From CAZHHH01 sp052400685 (lineage in GTDB: Bacteria; Bacteroidota; Bacteroidia; Bacteroidales; Marinilabiliaceae), in the NCBI GenBank assembly GCA_052400685.1, contig JBQTGJ010000010.1: a stretch of 64,000 nt of DNA. One strand, written 5' to 3'. Position 1 is the stretch's first letter. Every line of letters begins with the position of its first letter. The notes beneath the pieces were generated by a model, which made no database searches, was not told the DNA's origin, and was given only the letters and a program-made list of their open reading frames with translations. Of the stretch, positions 34,591 to 42,751 are shown piece by piece. The translations under genes and the position numbers were made by a program.

Positions 34591-35859
34591 ATGGATAAGA
34601 AAAGTTTGATTGAAAAGGCTTATGAATTGGCCAAAATTCAATACGCTGCTCTCGGCGTTGATACAGATGCTGTCATTGAACAGATGAATAAGGTGCAGAT
34701 TAGTTTGCATTGCTGGCAAACCGATGACGTGGGTGGTTTTGAGCGACCGGATGCAGAACTCGGAGGGGGTGGCATACAGGTGACCGGGAATTATCCTGGA
34801 AAGGCAAAAAGCATAGAGCAAATGAGGGCCGACCTTGATAAAGTTCTGTCGCTTCTGCCTGGAAAACAGCGTCTTAATTTGCATGCTATATATGGTGAGT
34901 TTGGAGGCGAGTTTGTTGACCGTGACCAGATAGAGATAAAACATTTTCAAGGTTGGATTGATTGGGCTAAAGAACGTGGGTTGGGTTTGGATTTTAATCC
35001 TACTTGTTTTTCTCATCCCAAAGCCGACTCCGGATTCACACTCTCCAGCAAAGATGAGTCTATTCGTAAGTTTTGGGTTGAACATGTTAAACGTTGTCGT
35101 GTCATTTCTGCCGAGATGGGCCGTCAATTAGGAACCCCTTGTGTTATGAATACCTGGATTCCTGATGGCTCAAAAGATGAACCTATCGATAGAAATGGTT
35201 ATCGTTCTCTTCTTAAGAAATCTCTTGATGAGGTATATGCTGTTGATTATCCTGAGGAATATATGCTTGACGCTGTTGAAAGCAAATTGTTTGGTATCGG
35301 CGCTGAGGCTATGACAGTTGGTTCACACGATTTTTATTTGGCCTATGCAGTTGCAAATCATAAATTGATTTGTTTGGATAATGGACATTTCCATCTTAGC
35401 GAACAGGTGGGTGATAAGATTTCGTCTTGTTTACAGTTTGTTGATAAAGTCTTGTTGCATGTTACACGTCCTATTCGTTGGGATTCTGATCATGTTGTAA
35501 CTTTAAATGACGAGGTTAAGATGATTGCTTCTGAAATTGTGCGTAATAATTTTCTGGATAGGGTTAAAATTGGTCTTGACTTTTTCGATGGTTCCATTAA
35601 TCGTATAGGTGCTTATGTGGTGGGCGCGAGGGCTACCCAGCAGGCTTTTTTGATTGCAATGCTTGAGCCTACAAAAACAATGTTGGCTATGGAGGAAAGG
35701 GGCCAGTATTTTGAACGTCTGGCTTATCTTGAGGTTTTGAAAACCAGAGCTTTTGGGGCTGTCTGGGATTATTATTGCCTTGTTAATGGGGTTTCTGCTG
35801 GCGAAGATTATGTGGCCGAAATTCAGCAATATGAGAAAGCCGTTTTGAAAAAACGATAG
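34591..35859 (+). CDS. rhaA: L-rhamnose isomerase
   Basis: A 422-residue cytoplasmic isomerase converting L-rhamnose to L-rhamnulose with Mn2+/Zn2+. It is colinear with E. coli RhaA throughout: VQISLHCWQTDDVGGFE near the start, GIQVTGNYPGKA, RLNLHAIYGEFGG, DFNPTCFSHP, the metal-site regions LDNGHFHLSE and WDSDHVV, and KIGLDFFDGSINRI. The length is normal. It is followed at once by a terminator-like hairpin and then the kinase gene. Confidence 0.97.
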   Translation: MDKKSLIEKAYELAKIQYAALGVDTDAVIEQMNKVQISLHCWQTDDVGGFERPDAELGGGGIQVTGNYPGKAKSIEQMRADLDKVLSLLPGKQRLNLHAIYGEFGGEFVDRDQIEIKHFQGWIDWAKERGLGLDFNPTCFSHPKADSGFTLSSKDESIRKFWVEHVKRCRVISAEMGRQLGTPCVMNTWIPDGSKDEPIDRNGYRSLLKKSLDEVYAVDYPEEYMLDAVESKLFGIGAEAMTVGSHDFYLAYAVANHKLICLDNGHFHLSEQVGDKISSCLQFVDKVLLHVTRPIRWDSDHVVTLNDEVKMIASEIVRNNFLDRVKIGLDFFDGSINRIGAYVVGARATQQAFLIAMLEPTKTMLAMEERGQYFERLAYLEVLKTRAFGAVWDYYCLVNGVSAGEDYVAEIQQYEKAVLKKR

Positions 35860-35877
35860 GGTGAATTCAAGTTTTAG

Positions 35878-35917
35878 CCCCGGGATGTTAACTGTGGAAT
35901 CATTCCGGGGTTCTTTT
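35878..35917 (+). terminator. Terminator or attenuator between rhaA and kinase gene
   Basis: CCCCGGGATG (35878-35887) pairs with CATTCCGGGG (35901-35910), with one G-T pair, followed by TTCTTTTTG. The kinase start codon at 35935 is only 18 bases beyond, and no promoter is seen between, so partial read-through is likely. Confidence 0.7.
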
Positions 35918-35934
35918 TGTATAGAAATAGATTG

Positions 35935-37290
35935 ATGGAAAAGGTAATTGCCGTTTTTGATATAGGGAAGACAAATAAAAAAATTCTTTTGTTTAATGAG
36001 GAGCTGAAGTTGGTCCGGCAATCGGAAGAGAAATTTTTGGTAACAACCGATGACGACGGCGTGGATTGCGATGATATTGATCGCATTGAACAATGGATTA
36101 GCACTTCTCTGGAAATGCTGGCACATGATGGTTATCAGCTGGAAGGTGTTAATTTTTCTACATACGGTGCAACGCTGGTTTGGGTTGATGCCGATGGTCG
36201 GCGCCTGACGCCTTTGTATGATTATCTGAAACCTATTGATGAAAAGTATCAAAACCAGTTGTTTGAGGCGTATGGTGGTAAAACTGAATTTTGTCGTTGT
36301 ACTGCCAGTCCATCTCTCGGAGTCATGCTTAATTCGGGTATTCAGATTTTATGGATGAAGCAGGAGCACCGGAAGATATTTGATCAGACTCGTTATTTAC
36401 TTCATTTTCCGCAGTATTTGGCATCACGTATTTCCAATAAATATGTTTCGGAATTAACTTCCATTGGTTGTCATACTTTTTTGTGGAATTTTGACGAAAT
36501 GAGATATCATGACTGGGTTGGAGATTATGGCGTAAAATTACCTGAACCGGTTAAAAATGATACGGTAACAGAAGTTGTTATTGGCGGACGATCGGTGAAA
36601 TGCGGCGTGGGAATTCATGACAGTTCGGCCTCTTTGGTGCCATATCTTAAAGAAGTAAAAGAGCCTTTTTTGCTTATCAGTACAGGTACCTGGTGCATAA
36701 ATATGAATCCTTTTAATCATGAGCCTCTTACTGCCGATGAACTAGAGCACGATTCGTTGTGTTATTTAAGTGCAAACCAGCAGTCCGTTAAGTCGTCCCG
36801 TCTTTTTATGGGCCATATTCACGATGTTAATATAGAAAGGTTAACAGCTTGGTTTAATGTTTCTGAGAATAGTTATAAGTCGGTGACTGCTAATGATGAG
36901 TTGCTTCATGATCTCATTTCGCAACGGTGTGAGTGGCCTTCTTTTTTTGCGAATGGAATTCCAGAAGGGGATGTTGACACGACTATAGATTTGTCTTTAT
37001 TTCCGGACTTTGAGACGGCCTATCATCAGCTAATGTATGATTTGACACTATTGACGGTCTCTTCTGTGCGGCTTGTGTTGGGTACTCAAGGCGTTGTGAA
37101 AAAGATTTTTATATCAGGCGGCTTTTCCCGTAATGTGATGTTTGTTAAGTTGATGCGTTTTTTCTTTTCCCAATGTGAAGTTTTAACGACCGAAATTGAT
37201 AATGCAAGTGCGCTTGGTGCTGCGATGGTAATTGCGGACAAAGTTTTTCCTGGCGTTCGTTCGGCCATAAATTTGGGATTGAATCAATAA
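35935..37290 (+). CDS. FGGY-family carbohydrate kinase, probable rhamnulokinase
   Basis: A 451-residue kinase of the FGGY fold. The N-terminal phosphate-1 motif AVFDIGKTNKKILLF, the central GIHDSSASLVPY and STGTWCINMNPF, and the C-terminal ISGGFSRNVMFVKLM and DNASALGAAM fit the family. It differs from the usual E. coli RhaB beginning, so it belongs to a separate FGGY branch. Phosphorylation of L-rhamnulose at C1 is inferred from its place after rhaT-rhaA and before an aldolase. The ATG at 35935 is chosen over an upstream in-frame codon inside the terminator. Confidence 0.82.
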   Translation: MEKVIAVFDIGKTNKKILLFNEELKLVRQSEEKFLVTTDDDGVDCDDIDRIEQWISTSLEMLAHDGYQLEGVNFSTYGATLVWVDADGRRLTPLYDYLKPIDEKYQNQLFEAYGGKTEFCRCTASPSLGVMLNSGIQILWMKQEHRKIFDQTRYLLHFPQYLASRISNKYVSELTSIGCHTFLWNFDEMRYHDWVGDYGVKLPEPVKNDTVTEVVIGGRSVKCGVGIHDSSASLVPYLKEVKEPFLLISTGTWCINMNPFNHEPLTADELEHDSLCYLSANQQSVKSSRLFMGHIHDVNIERLTAWFNVSENSYKSVTANDELLHDLISQRCEWPSFFANGIPEGDVDTTIDLSLFPDFETAYHQLMYDLTLLTVSSVRLVLGTQGVVKKIFISGGFSRNVMFVKLMRFFFSQCEVLTTEIDNASALGAAMVIADKVFPGVRSAINLGLNQ

Positions 37291-37337
37291 TTAGTATCTG
37301 CAAAAAAAAATCTAGCGTTTGATAAGAATTGTTCAAA

Positions 37338-37441
37338 TTCAACGCGTGCGAAGTCTGCAAAGTTTGAGTTTATTATGGTAAATGACTATTTTGGAGACAA
37401 GCATAACGCAGAAGTTGAACTTATACTGCGAGCACTAATTA
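37338..37441 (+). repeat. Intergenic repeat copy E
   Basis: Full-length copy: TTCAACGCGTGCGAAGTCTG, GAGTTTATTATGGTAAATG, ACTATTTTGGAGACAAGC, ATAACGCAGAAGTTGAAC, ending GCACTAATTA. It ends 12 bases before the GH28 start codon, so it forms the leader of that gene. Confidence 0.75.
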
Positions 37442-37453
37442 AAACATGGAATT

Positions 37454-38830
37454 ATGAGATTATTATTTTTATCAGTCGGGTTGATCTTTTTTTTGATGTC
37501 TGCTTGTGATGTCTCAAAAAATAAGGTTTTGGTTAAGGAGATTGTTGTGGAGGCCCCGTTTGAAATGGCGGCATTATCAGTTCCCGATTTCTCGGATTGC
37601 AGAAGGTTTGAGATTACAGATTTTGGGGCTGAAAAAGGCAACATAGACAAAACAACAAAGGCTATTGCGGAGGCTATGAAACGCGCTTCTAAAAACGGCG
37701 GTGTTGTGATTATTCCTGAAGGGGAATGGCTCACAGGCGCGATTCATTTTAGAAGTAATGTTAATCTTCATCTTGAAGAGGAAGCTGTTTTGCTTTTTTC
37801 AGAAAATCCAGAGGATTATTTGCCGATGGTTTATACAACGTGGGAAGGAATGGAGTGTTATAATTATTCACCTCTTATTTATGCCTACGGATGTAAGAAT
37901 ATCGCAATAACTGGTAAGGGCTTGCTTAAAGCTAAAATGGATATATGGCGCACATGGTTTCCCCGACCTGAGGCACATATGGCAGGGCTGAAAAAGTTAT
38001 ATAATATGGCGGCCAAAAATGTACCGGTAGATAAACGTCAGATGGTGGGTTCTGACGCGAACTTTCGACCCCAGTTTATACAATTCAATCGGTGTGAAAA
38101 TGTTTTATTGCAAGGCGTTTCCATCGAGAATAGTCCATTTTGGGTTATTCATCCTTACATCTGTAATAACGTTGTTATTAGAGATGTGAATGTTTTTGCG
38201 CATGGTCATAATAACGATGGTGTCGACCCGGAAATGAGTCGTAATGTGTTAATCGAAGATTGTGTTTTTGATCAGGGGGATGATGCCATTGCTGTTAAGT
38301 CAGGACGTAATCAGGACGCCTGGAGATTGAATAGCCCTGCTGAAAATATTGTGATACGAAATTGCCTGGTCAAAAACGGGCATCAGCTTTTAGCCATCGG
38401 CAGTGAGTTGTCTGGCGGTGTTGAAAATATATATATGACAAATTGTGAAGTTGTTGACGGTGCTAAGCTGAATCATTTGGTTTTTATTAAAACCAATGAA
38501 CGACGTGGTGGTTATGTGAAAAATATATTTGTAAATGACATAAAATCAGGTAAAATAGACAAGGGCGTATTGGGAATTGAGACAGATGTTTTATATCAGT
38601 GGCGAGATTTGGTTCCAACCTATGAACGACGGCTAACGCCTATTTCTAATGTCTTTTTAACAAATGTGACATCGTCGGGAGCTAAATTTGTTTCACGTAT
38701 TCTAGCACAGGAAGCATTGCCTGTGGAAAATGTGGTGCTTAAAGGTGTTCGCGTCGATACCATTTCGGGAGAACGCTATATTCATGAAAATGTGGTTGGG
38801 TTTGAAGAGTTGGAGGATTTTGAACAATAG
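37454..38830 (+). CDS. GH28-family glycoside hydrolase lipoprotein
   Basis: A 458-residue lipoprotein (lipobox MSAC, Cys18; the following DVSKNKV has little acidic charge, so periplasmic retention is likely). The N-terminal DFGAEKGNIDKTTKAI and the right-handed beta-helix are typical of GH28 pectinases. The catalytic aspartates are seen in NNDGVD (about 253) and GDDAIAVKSG (about 276), with GHQLLAIGS (about 310) and FIKTNERRGG replacing the GHG and RIK motifs. It probably removes galacturonate or rhamnose from rhamnogalacturonan oligosaccharides; the exact bond is not predictable. Confidence 0.88.
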   Translation: MRLLFLSVGLIFFLMSACDVSKNKVLVKEIVVEAPFEMAALSVPDFSDCRRFEITDFGAEKGNIDKTTKAIAEAMKRASKNGGVVIIPEGEWLTGAIHFRSNVNLHLEEEAVLLFSENPEDYLPMVYTTWEGMECYNYSPLIYAYGCKNIAITGKGLLKAKMDIWRTWFPRPEAHMAGLKKLYNMAAKNVPVDKRQMVGSDANFRPQFIQFNRCENVLLQGVSIENSPFWVIHPYICNNVVIRDVNVFAHGHNNDGVDPEMSRNVLIEDCVFDQGDDAIAVKSGRNQDAWRLNSPAENIVIRNCLVKNGHQLLAIGSELSGGVENIYMTNCEVVDGAKLNHLVFIKTNERRGGYVKNIFVNDIKSGKIDKGVLGIETDVLYQWRDLVPTYERRLTPISNVFLTNVTSSGAKFVSRILAQEALPVENVVLKGVRVDTISGERYIHENVVGFEELEDFEQ

Positions 38831-38889
38831 TCGTAAGGCTGTATTCGTTAGTGTTTCTAAAATTAAAATTTTAAGCTGGAAAGTTCAGA

Positions 38890-38975
38890 TTCAGGACTTG
38901 CGCAACTTGATGAATATGAGTATCTCGTAAATGAGTATTTTGAGTGCAAGCCTAATTGGTATGTTGGACTAGGTA
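38890..38975 (+). repeat. Intergenic repeat copy F (diverged)
   Basis: TTCAGGACTTGCGCAACTTG, ATGAGTATCTCGTAAATGAG, TATTTTGAGTGCAAGCCTAA match the left and central parts of the family; the right part is degraded. It lies between the GH28 gene and the tandem aldolase gene. Confidence 0.55.
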
Positions 38976-39040
38976 GAAAGACTCAGGTTATGGAAATTGG
39001 GCTTTTTTTTATTAGTGAGGACGATAATTAATTTATATAT

Positions 39041-40336
39041 ATGAAGAATCTAGATGTAGAGATGATGCATCCGCGGGACCAGATTGTAATGGTCATCGAT
39101 AGGATTTACAGACGTGGAATGACGACCACTTCGGGAGGGAATATTTCGATAATTGACGAAAGCGGAAATATTTGGATTACACCTTCAGGCGTTGATAAAG
39201 GAAATTTGCGTGCCCGGGATATTATGTGTGTTAAGAAGGATGGCGAGATAGTGGGGCCGCATACACCATCTTCGGAGTATCCTTTTCACAAAGCCATATT
39301 CGAGATGCGTCCCGAATTAAAAGCTGTAATTCATGCCCATCCGCCAGCATTGGTTTCTTTTAGTATAGCTCGTGCTATTCCCGATACCAACGTAATTCCT
39401 CAGGCCAAAAATGTATGCGGCCCTATTGGGTACGCACCTTATGCTTTGCCAGGAAGCGATGAGTTGGGCGCTGTGATTGCCAAAGAGTTTGCCAAAGGTT
39501 TCAAAGCCGTTATTATGGAGAATCATGGTACTGTTCTCGGTGGCAGTGATCTGAGTGATGCTTTTCAGCGTTTTGAGACATTGGAGCTTTGCGCTCGTAC
39601 TATTATTAATGCTAAAACAATTGGTGAGAGTCGTCGTTTGTCGGATGATCAGATTGATGCTTTCGAAGATCAGATACCTCGCTTATTGCCTGAGTTTACT
39701 GCTGAGATGCATGACAGCGAAGAGAGAGCTATTCGGGCTGATATTACAAAAATTGTTCGCAGAGCCTGTCAGCAAGGTTTAATGATCAGTTCATACGGAA
39801 CGGTATCGCATCGTTGGCGTGGCAATGATTTTTTGATTACACCTACTAATGAATCCCGATGGGATATTTCACCTGAAGATATTGTCTTGATTAAGGATGG
39901 ACAGCGAGAGAAGGGGAAATTACCCAGTCGATCTACATGGCTGCATCAGGAGATTTATAAGAAAAATCCGGAAGTTAATTCAATCATTTTGACTCAGTCG
40001 CCTTACTTGATGGCTTATGGGGTTACAGGTGTAAAATTTGATGTTCGTACGATTCCGGAGAGTTGGATTTTTCTTCAGGATGTGCCAAATATGCCATTTG
40101 GTTCTCATTTCCGTGACAGAAATGAAATTGTTGATATCATTGATAAAGATACCCCTGTTGTGATTGTCGAGAATGATTCAGTTGTGGTAACCGGCGATAA
40201 GCTTTTGCAAACATTTGACCGGCTTGAAGTCGCAGAGTTTTCTGCAAAATCAATGGTTATGGGCGCTTCTGTTGGTACAATGGTTCCAATTGGAGATAAG
40301 GAAATTGAAGATTTAAGGAAAAAGTTTCTTTCATAG
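39041..40336 (+). CDS. Tandem class II aldolase/adducin protein with one intact domain
   Basis: A 431-residue protein with two class II aldolase domains. Domain 1 (about 8-205) keeps the active-site set: SGGNIS, TPSGVD, PSSE (Glu79), HAH (His98, His100) and NHG (His162). Domain 2 (about 238-420) has the same fold pattern but lost these: GTVS, TPTN, TQSPYL in place of the HxH, and ENDS in place of NHG. It may cleave a sugar phosphate such as L-rhamnulose or L-fuculose 1-phosphate; domain 2 is probably structural. It overlaps in role with the aldolase fusion at 29510. A terminator follows. Confidence 0.82.
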   Translation: MKNLDVEMMHPRDQIVMVIDRIYRRGMTTTSGGNISIIDESGNIWITPSGVDKGNLRARDIMCVKKDGEIVGPHTPSSEYPFHKAIFEMRPELKAVIHAHPPALVSFSIARAIPDTNVIPQAKNVCGPIGYAPYALPGSDELGAVIAKEFAKGFKAVIMENHGTVLGGSDLSDAFQRFETLELCARTIINAKTIGESRRLSDDQIDAFEDQIPRLLPEFTAEMHDSEERAIRADITKIVRRACQQGLMISSYGTVSHRWRGNDFLITPTNESRWDISPEDIVLIKDGQREKGKLPSRSTWLHQEIYKKNPEVNSIILTQSPYLMAYGVTGVKFDVRTIPESWIFLQDVPNMPFGSHFRDRNEIVDIIDKDTPVVIVENDSVVVTGDKLLQTFDRLEVAEFSAKSMVMGASVGTMVPIGDKEIEDLRKKFLS

Positions 40337-40354
40337 TTTTTTAATATAAAAAGG

Positions 40355-40391
40355 CTGGTCAGAGCTTATTATTTGGTTTTGACCAGTTTTT
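40355..40391 (+). terminator. Terminator after tandem aldolase gene
   Basis: CTGGTCA (40355-40361) pairs with TGACCAG (40380-40386), preceded by A-rich and followed by T-rich sequence. The loop is long. Confidence 0.65.
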
Positions 40392-40699
40392 ATTTGTGAC
40401 CTTTTGAACTGTTAAAAAAAACAGTAATTATTAAAAAATAACTACCCGGGATGATGATCTTAATATGAGCAATTAATCTTGTTTTGTTTCAATGTATTTG
40501 GTTTAGAAGGAAAATGCTGATTCAGTCATCTTCTAAAAATGAAGTTTTAGTTTATTACAGTTTTTGAAGTGTTTTAAGAGGCGTAATAGTTGGGGTTTGT
40601 ATGATTCCAAGGTCGGGTTAGATGAAAGAAACTTAATTTGAGCGACTATTTTATTGACGAATAAACCTGGATTTTTAATTCATCAATACAATTATAATA

Positions 40700-40795
40700 G
40701 AGTTCCATATGAAACGAGCATGAGTAAGATTCAGCTTCCCTGATCTTTGATTCACACAAAGGAAGATGATTATGTTGGCGAGTTTCATATGAACT
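40700..40795. repeat. Long imperfect hairpin 1 bounded by CATATG
   Basis: CATATGAAAC at 40706 pairs with GTTTCATATG ending at 40791. Inner pairing continues through CTTCC and GGAAG to a loop around CACACAAA. Outer bases GAGTTC/GAACTT extend the stem. Confidence 0.75.
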
Positions 40796-40813
40796 TAAAA
40801 ATTAAATTATAAA

Positions 40814-40891
40814 CATATGAAACGAACATGAATTTTAGCATTCTAAAATACACACAGGAGAATGATTAAAATTCATCGAGAGTTCCATATG
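40814..40891. repeat. Long imperfect hairpin 2 bounded by CATATG
   Basis: CATATGAAAC...CATGAATTTTAGCATTCT pairs with AGAATGATTAAAATTCAT...CATATG ending at 40891. The loop is about ten bases (ACACACAGG). Its left arm CATATGAAACGAACATGA nearly repeats CATATGAAACGAGCATGA of hairpin 1. Confidence 0.75.
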
Positions 40892-40916
40892 ACCATTGAA
40901 AGATAAATTTAAACAT

Positions 40917-41990
40917 ATGAAAGCGTATTTATTAACAATGTTGGTTTTAGGAGCCTTAATTACAGGTTGCACCAACGAAAAAAAAACAGAGGTGAAGGCT
41001 GTTACGTTTGTCAGCTTTCCAGATTTTTTCAATTTTGATATTCCTAATCCGTGGCCCGATTATGAAGAGGCGATTGATTATTTCTTAGAACAAGTGAATA
41101 ATGAAAATCCCGATTTTGTTTTGGTTTGTGGCGATTTGGTTAATGGTCACTGGTGGGATAGTCCTGAATCGGTAGAGCATTTGGGAGCCGTGTACTATGG
41201 TGGTTGGGTGAGACGTATGCAACAGCATGGGCTGAAGTTTTATACCGCTGTAGGCGACCATGAAATGGGTGATGACCCCTGGCCGGCATTTAAGCGTCAA
41301 TTAATTCCATCTTATCGTGATGTTTATAACAAAATGTTGCAGATGCCACAAAATGGACCTGACAATTTTAAAGGATTGAGCTATTTTGTCCGTCAGGGTG
41401 ATTTGTTGGTTATCACAGTTGATCCTTTTGATTTGGTTAATGATTCAATGCGTATCCAGGTAGTAGGTGAGCAATTAGCATGGTTTGATAGAGTTTTGAC
41501 AGAAAACAACGATGCTAAGTTTAAAATAGTACAGTGTCATGTTGGAATATGGGGCGAAATAAAGGCTCGTTCATCAAGTAGTTTGATGCTCGAAGGGGGG
41601 CAGGATACCGATTTTTACAGGACTATGAAGAAGCATGGTGTAGATGCTATTTTGGTGGGAGAGTTTCATGATGTCACGGTTCATGAGTCGGATGGTATCT
41701 GGCAAATTGTTCACGGTTCCTCATGGGGGCGCGAAGTGGTTAATACTGAGGATTATCTTGTTGGTAATATTGTAGGTAACAAGATGACTTTAACTTTAAA
41801 GCGTATCTATATGGATGCTTCAGGTGATTTTATGTGGAATATCAATAAAAATCGCGGCCCGCAACAGCGAATGATGATTAATGAAAAGACAATTCGCAAT
41901 GGCAGTGAGGTGACAGGTGTACTTGTTATAGAGAATAATAACGGGGAGAAATCAATTTTAGAAAAAAACGGGTATTTTAGTGAAAATTAG
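40917..41990 (+). CDS. Calcineurin-like metallophosphoesterase lipoprotein
   Basis: A 357-residue lipoprotein (lipobox ITGC, Cys18; the next residues TNEKK suggest periplasmic retention). Metallophosphoesterase motifs seen are VCGDLVNGH (about 70), GDHEM (about 115, in place of GNHE), CHVGIWG (about 207) and GEFHD (about 248, in place of GHxH). The first D-x-H motif is replaced by FPDFFNFD, so the metal site is atypical. Substrate unknown. I use ATG 40917, where the lipoprotein signal begins; an upstream TTG at 40896 lies just after a hairpin. The start codon itself lies in a CATATG. Confidence 0.78.
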   Translation: MKAYLLTMLVLGALITGCTNEKKTEVKAVTFVSFPDFFNFDIPNPWPDYEEAIDYFLEQVNNENPDFVLVCGDLVNGHWWDSPESVEHLGAVYYGGWVRRMQQHGLKFYTAVGDHEMGDDPWPAFKRQLIPSYRDVYNKMLQMPQNGPDNFKGLSYFVRQGDLLVITVDPFDLVNDSMRIQVVGEQLAWFDRVLTENNDAKFKIVQCHVGIWGEIKARSSSSLMLEGGQDTDFYRTMKKHGVDAILVGEFHDVTVHESDGIWQIVHGSSWGREVVNTEDYLVGNIVGNKMTLTLKRIYMDASGDFMWNINKNRGPQQRMMINEKTIRNGSEVTGVLVIENNNGEKSILEKNGYFSEN

Positions 41991-42112
41991 ATTTGTTGTT
42001 TGGTGAAGTTTTTGATTTATAGTTAATTATTGATTGTAAATCTAGCGAAGTTATTCAGGTCGCTAGTTTAGTGAATGCCAGCCAGAAATCTTGAATATTT
42101 GATCAAGGAATA

Positions 42113-42224
42113 TTCAAATTAACGATTTGGAAATTCCGGAAAAATTGAGTTTACAATGTCACATAACCTTTCTTAGGACTAGCATAACGCACAATCAGGG
42201 CTTTTCATGCAAGGATAAGTTAGT
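42113..42224 (+). repeat. Intergenic repeat copy G (strongly diverged)
   Basis: TTCAAATTAACG, AAATTGAGTTTAC, GGACTAGCATAACGCACAA and GCAAGGATAAGTTAG follow the order of the family. Similarity is patchy. Confidence 0.45.
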
Positions 42225-42516
42225 GTGTTATTGTTTTTTGAAGATGGAATTGGCATCTGTTTGCTTTTAAGAATTGTATGTATATACAGGTTGTGTATGA
42301 TGACGGGAGTTGTCCGTTTGTTGTTCTTTATTTTAATGTTAATGACATATTTGATGTTTTTTTCTTGACTTTTATTTAATAAATGTTGTGTATCTATATT
42401 TATTGTAGTGATAATTTGCATTTTTTTAACTAAATATTAAATTCCTGATTGCTATATGTTTAGTTGTTTTTAGGGTTCTTTATGTATGTGTTTTTGTTTG
42501 ATGAAGATAGTAGAAG

Positions 42517-42551
42517 TGTCAAAAAATGTAAAATTATTGCCATTTTGTGTA
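42517..42551 (+). promoter_or_regulatory. Direct-repeat operator upstream of the PUL
   Basis: Half-sites TGTCAAAAAATGTA (42517-42530, identical to the rhaT half-site 1) and TGCCATTTTGTGTA (42538-42551) again start 21 bases apart. TTG at 42552-42554 abuts them, and a weaker -7-like TGAATTTT lies 19 bases further (42574-42581). It is about 200 bases before the first PUL gene. Confidence 0.68.
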
Positions 42552-42751
42552 TTGCATGCAGTTAAAAAATGTATGAATTTTACAATGGATTAAAAAAAGG
42601 CTTTTGTAGCATTTGTAATTGCTGTGAATTTGACTCAAGATGATGGGTTTCTGTTGCATGAAGATATTTGTTTATACATGTTTTTTGAGACCAAAAATGA
42701 TTTATCTTAAGTAATGACTGTTTTGCACGTAAATATTAATAATATATAGTT

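Larger units (their letters stand above)
40337..40916. other. 580-bp intergenic region
   Basis: Holds the terminator at 40355-40391, about 300 AT-rich bases with nothing recognisable, and two tandem long hairpins (40700-40795 and 40814-40891). Confidence 0.6.
41991..42751. other. 761-bp intergenic region before the PUL
   Basis: Holds a strongly diverged repeat copy (42113-42224) and, at 42517-42582, the operator and promoter-like sequence. Otherwise AT-rich, with no gene. Confidence 0.6.

Noticed and set aside
40700..40891. Idea that the CATATG hairpins are an invertible promoter switch
   Set aside because: Each pair of arms encloses only a short loop, not a promoter-sized segment, and no recombinase gene is near.
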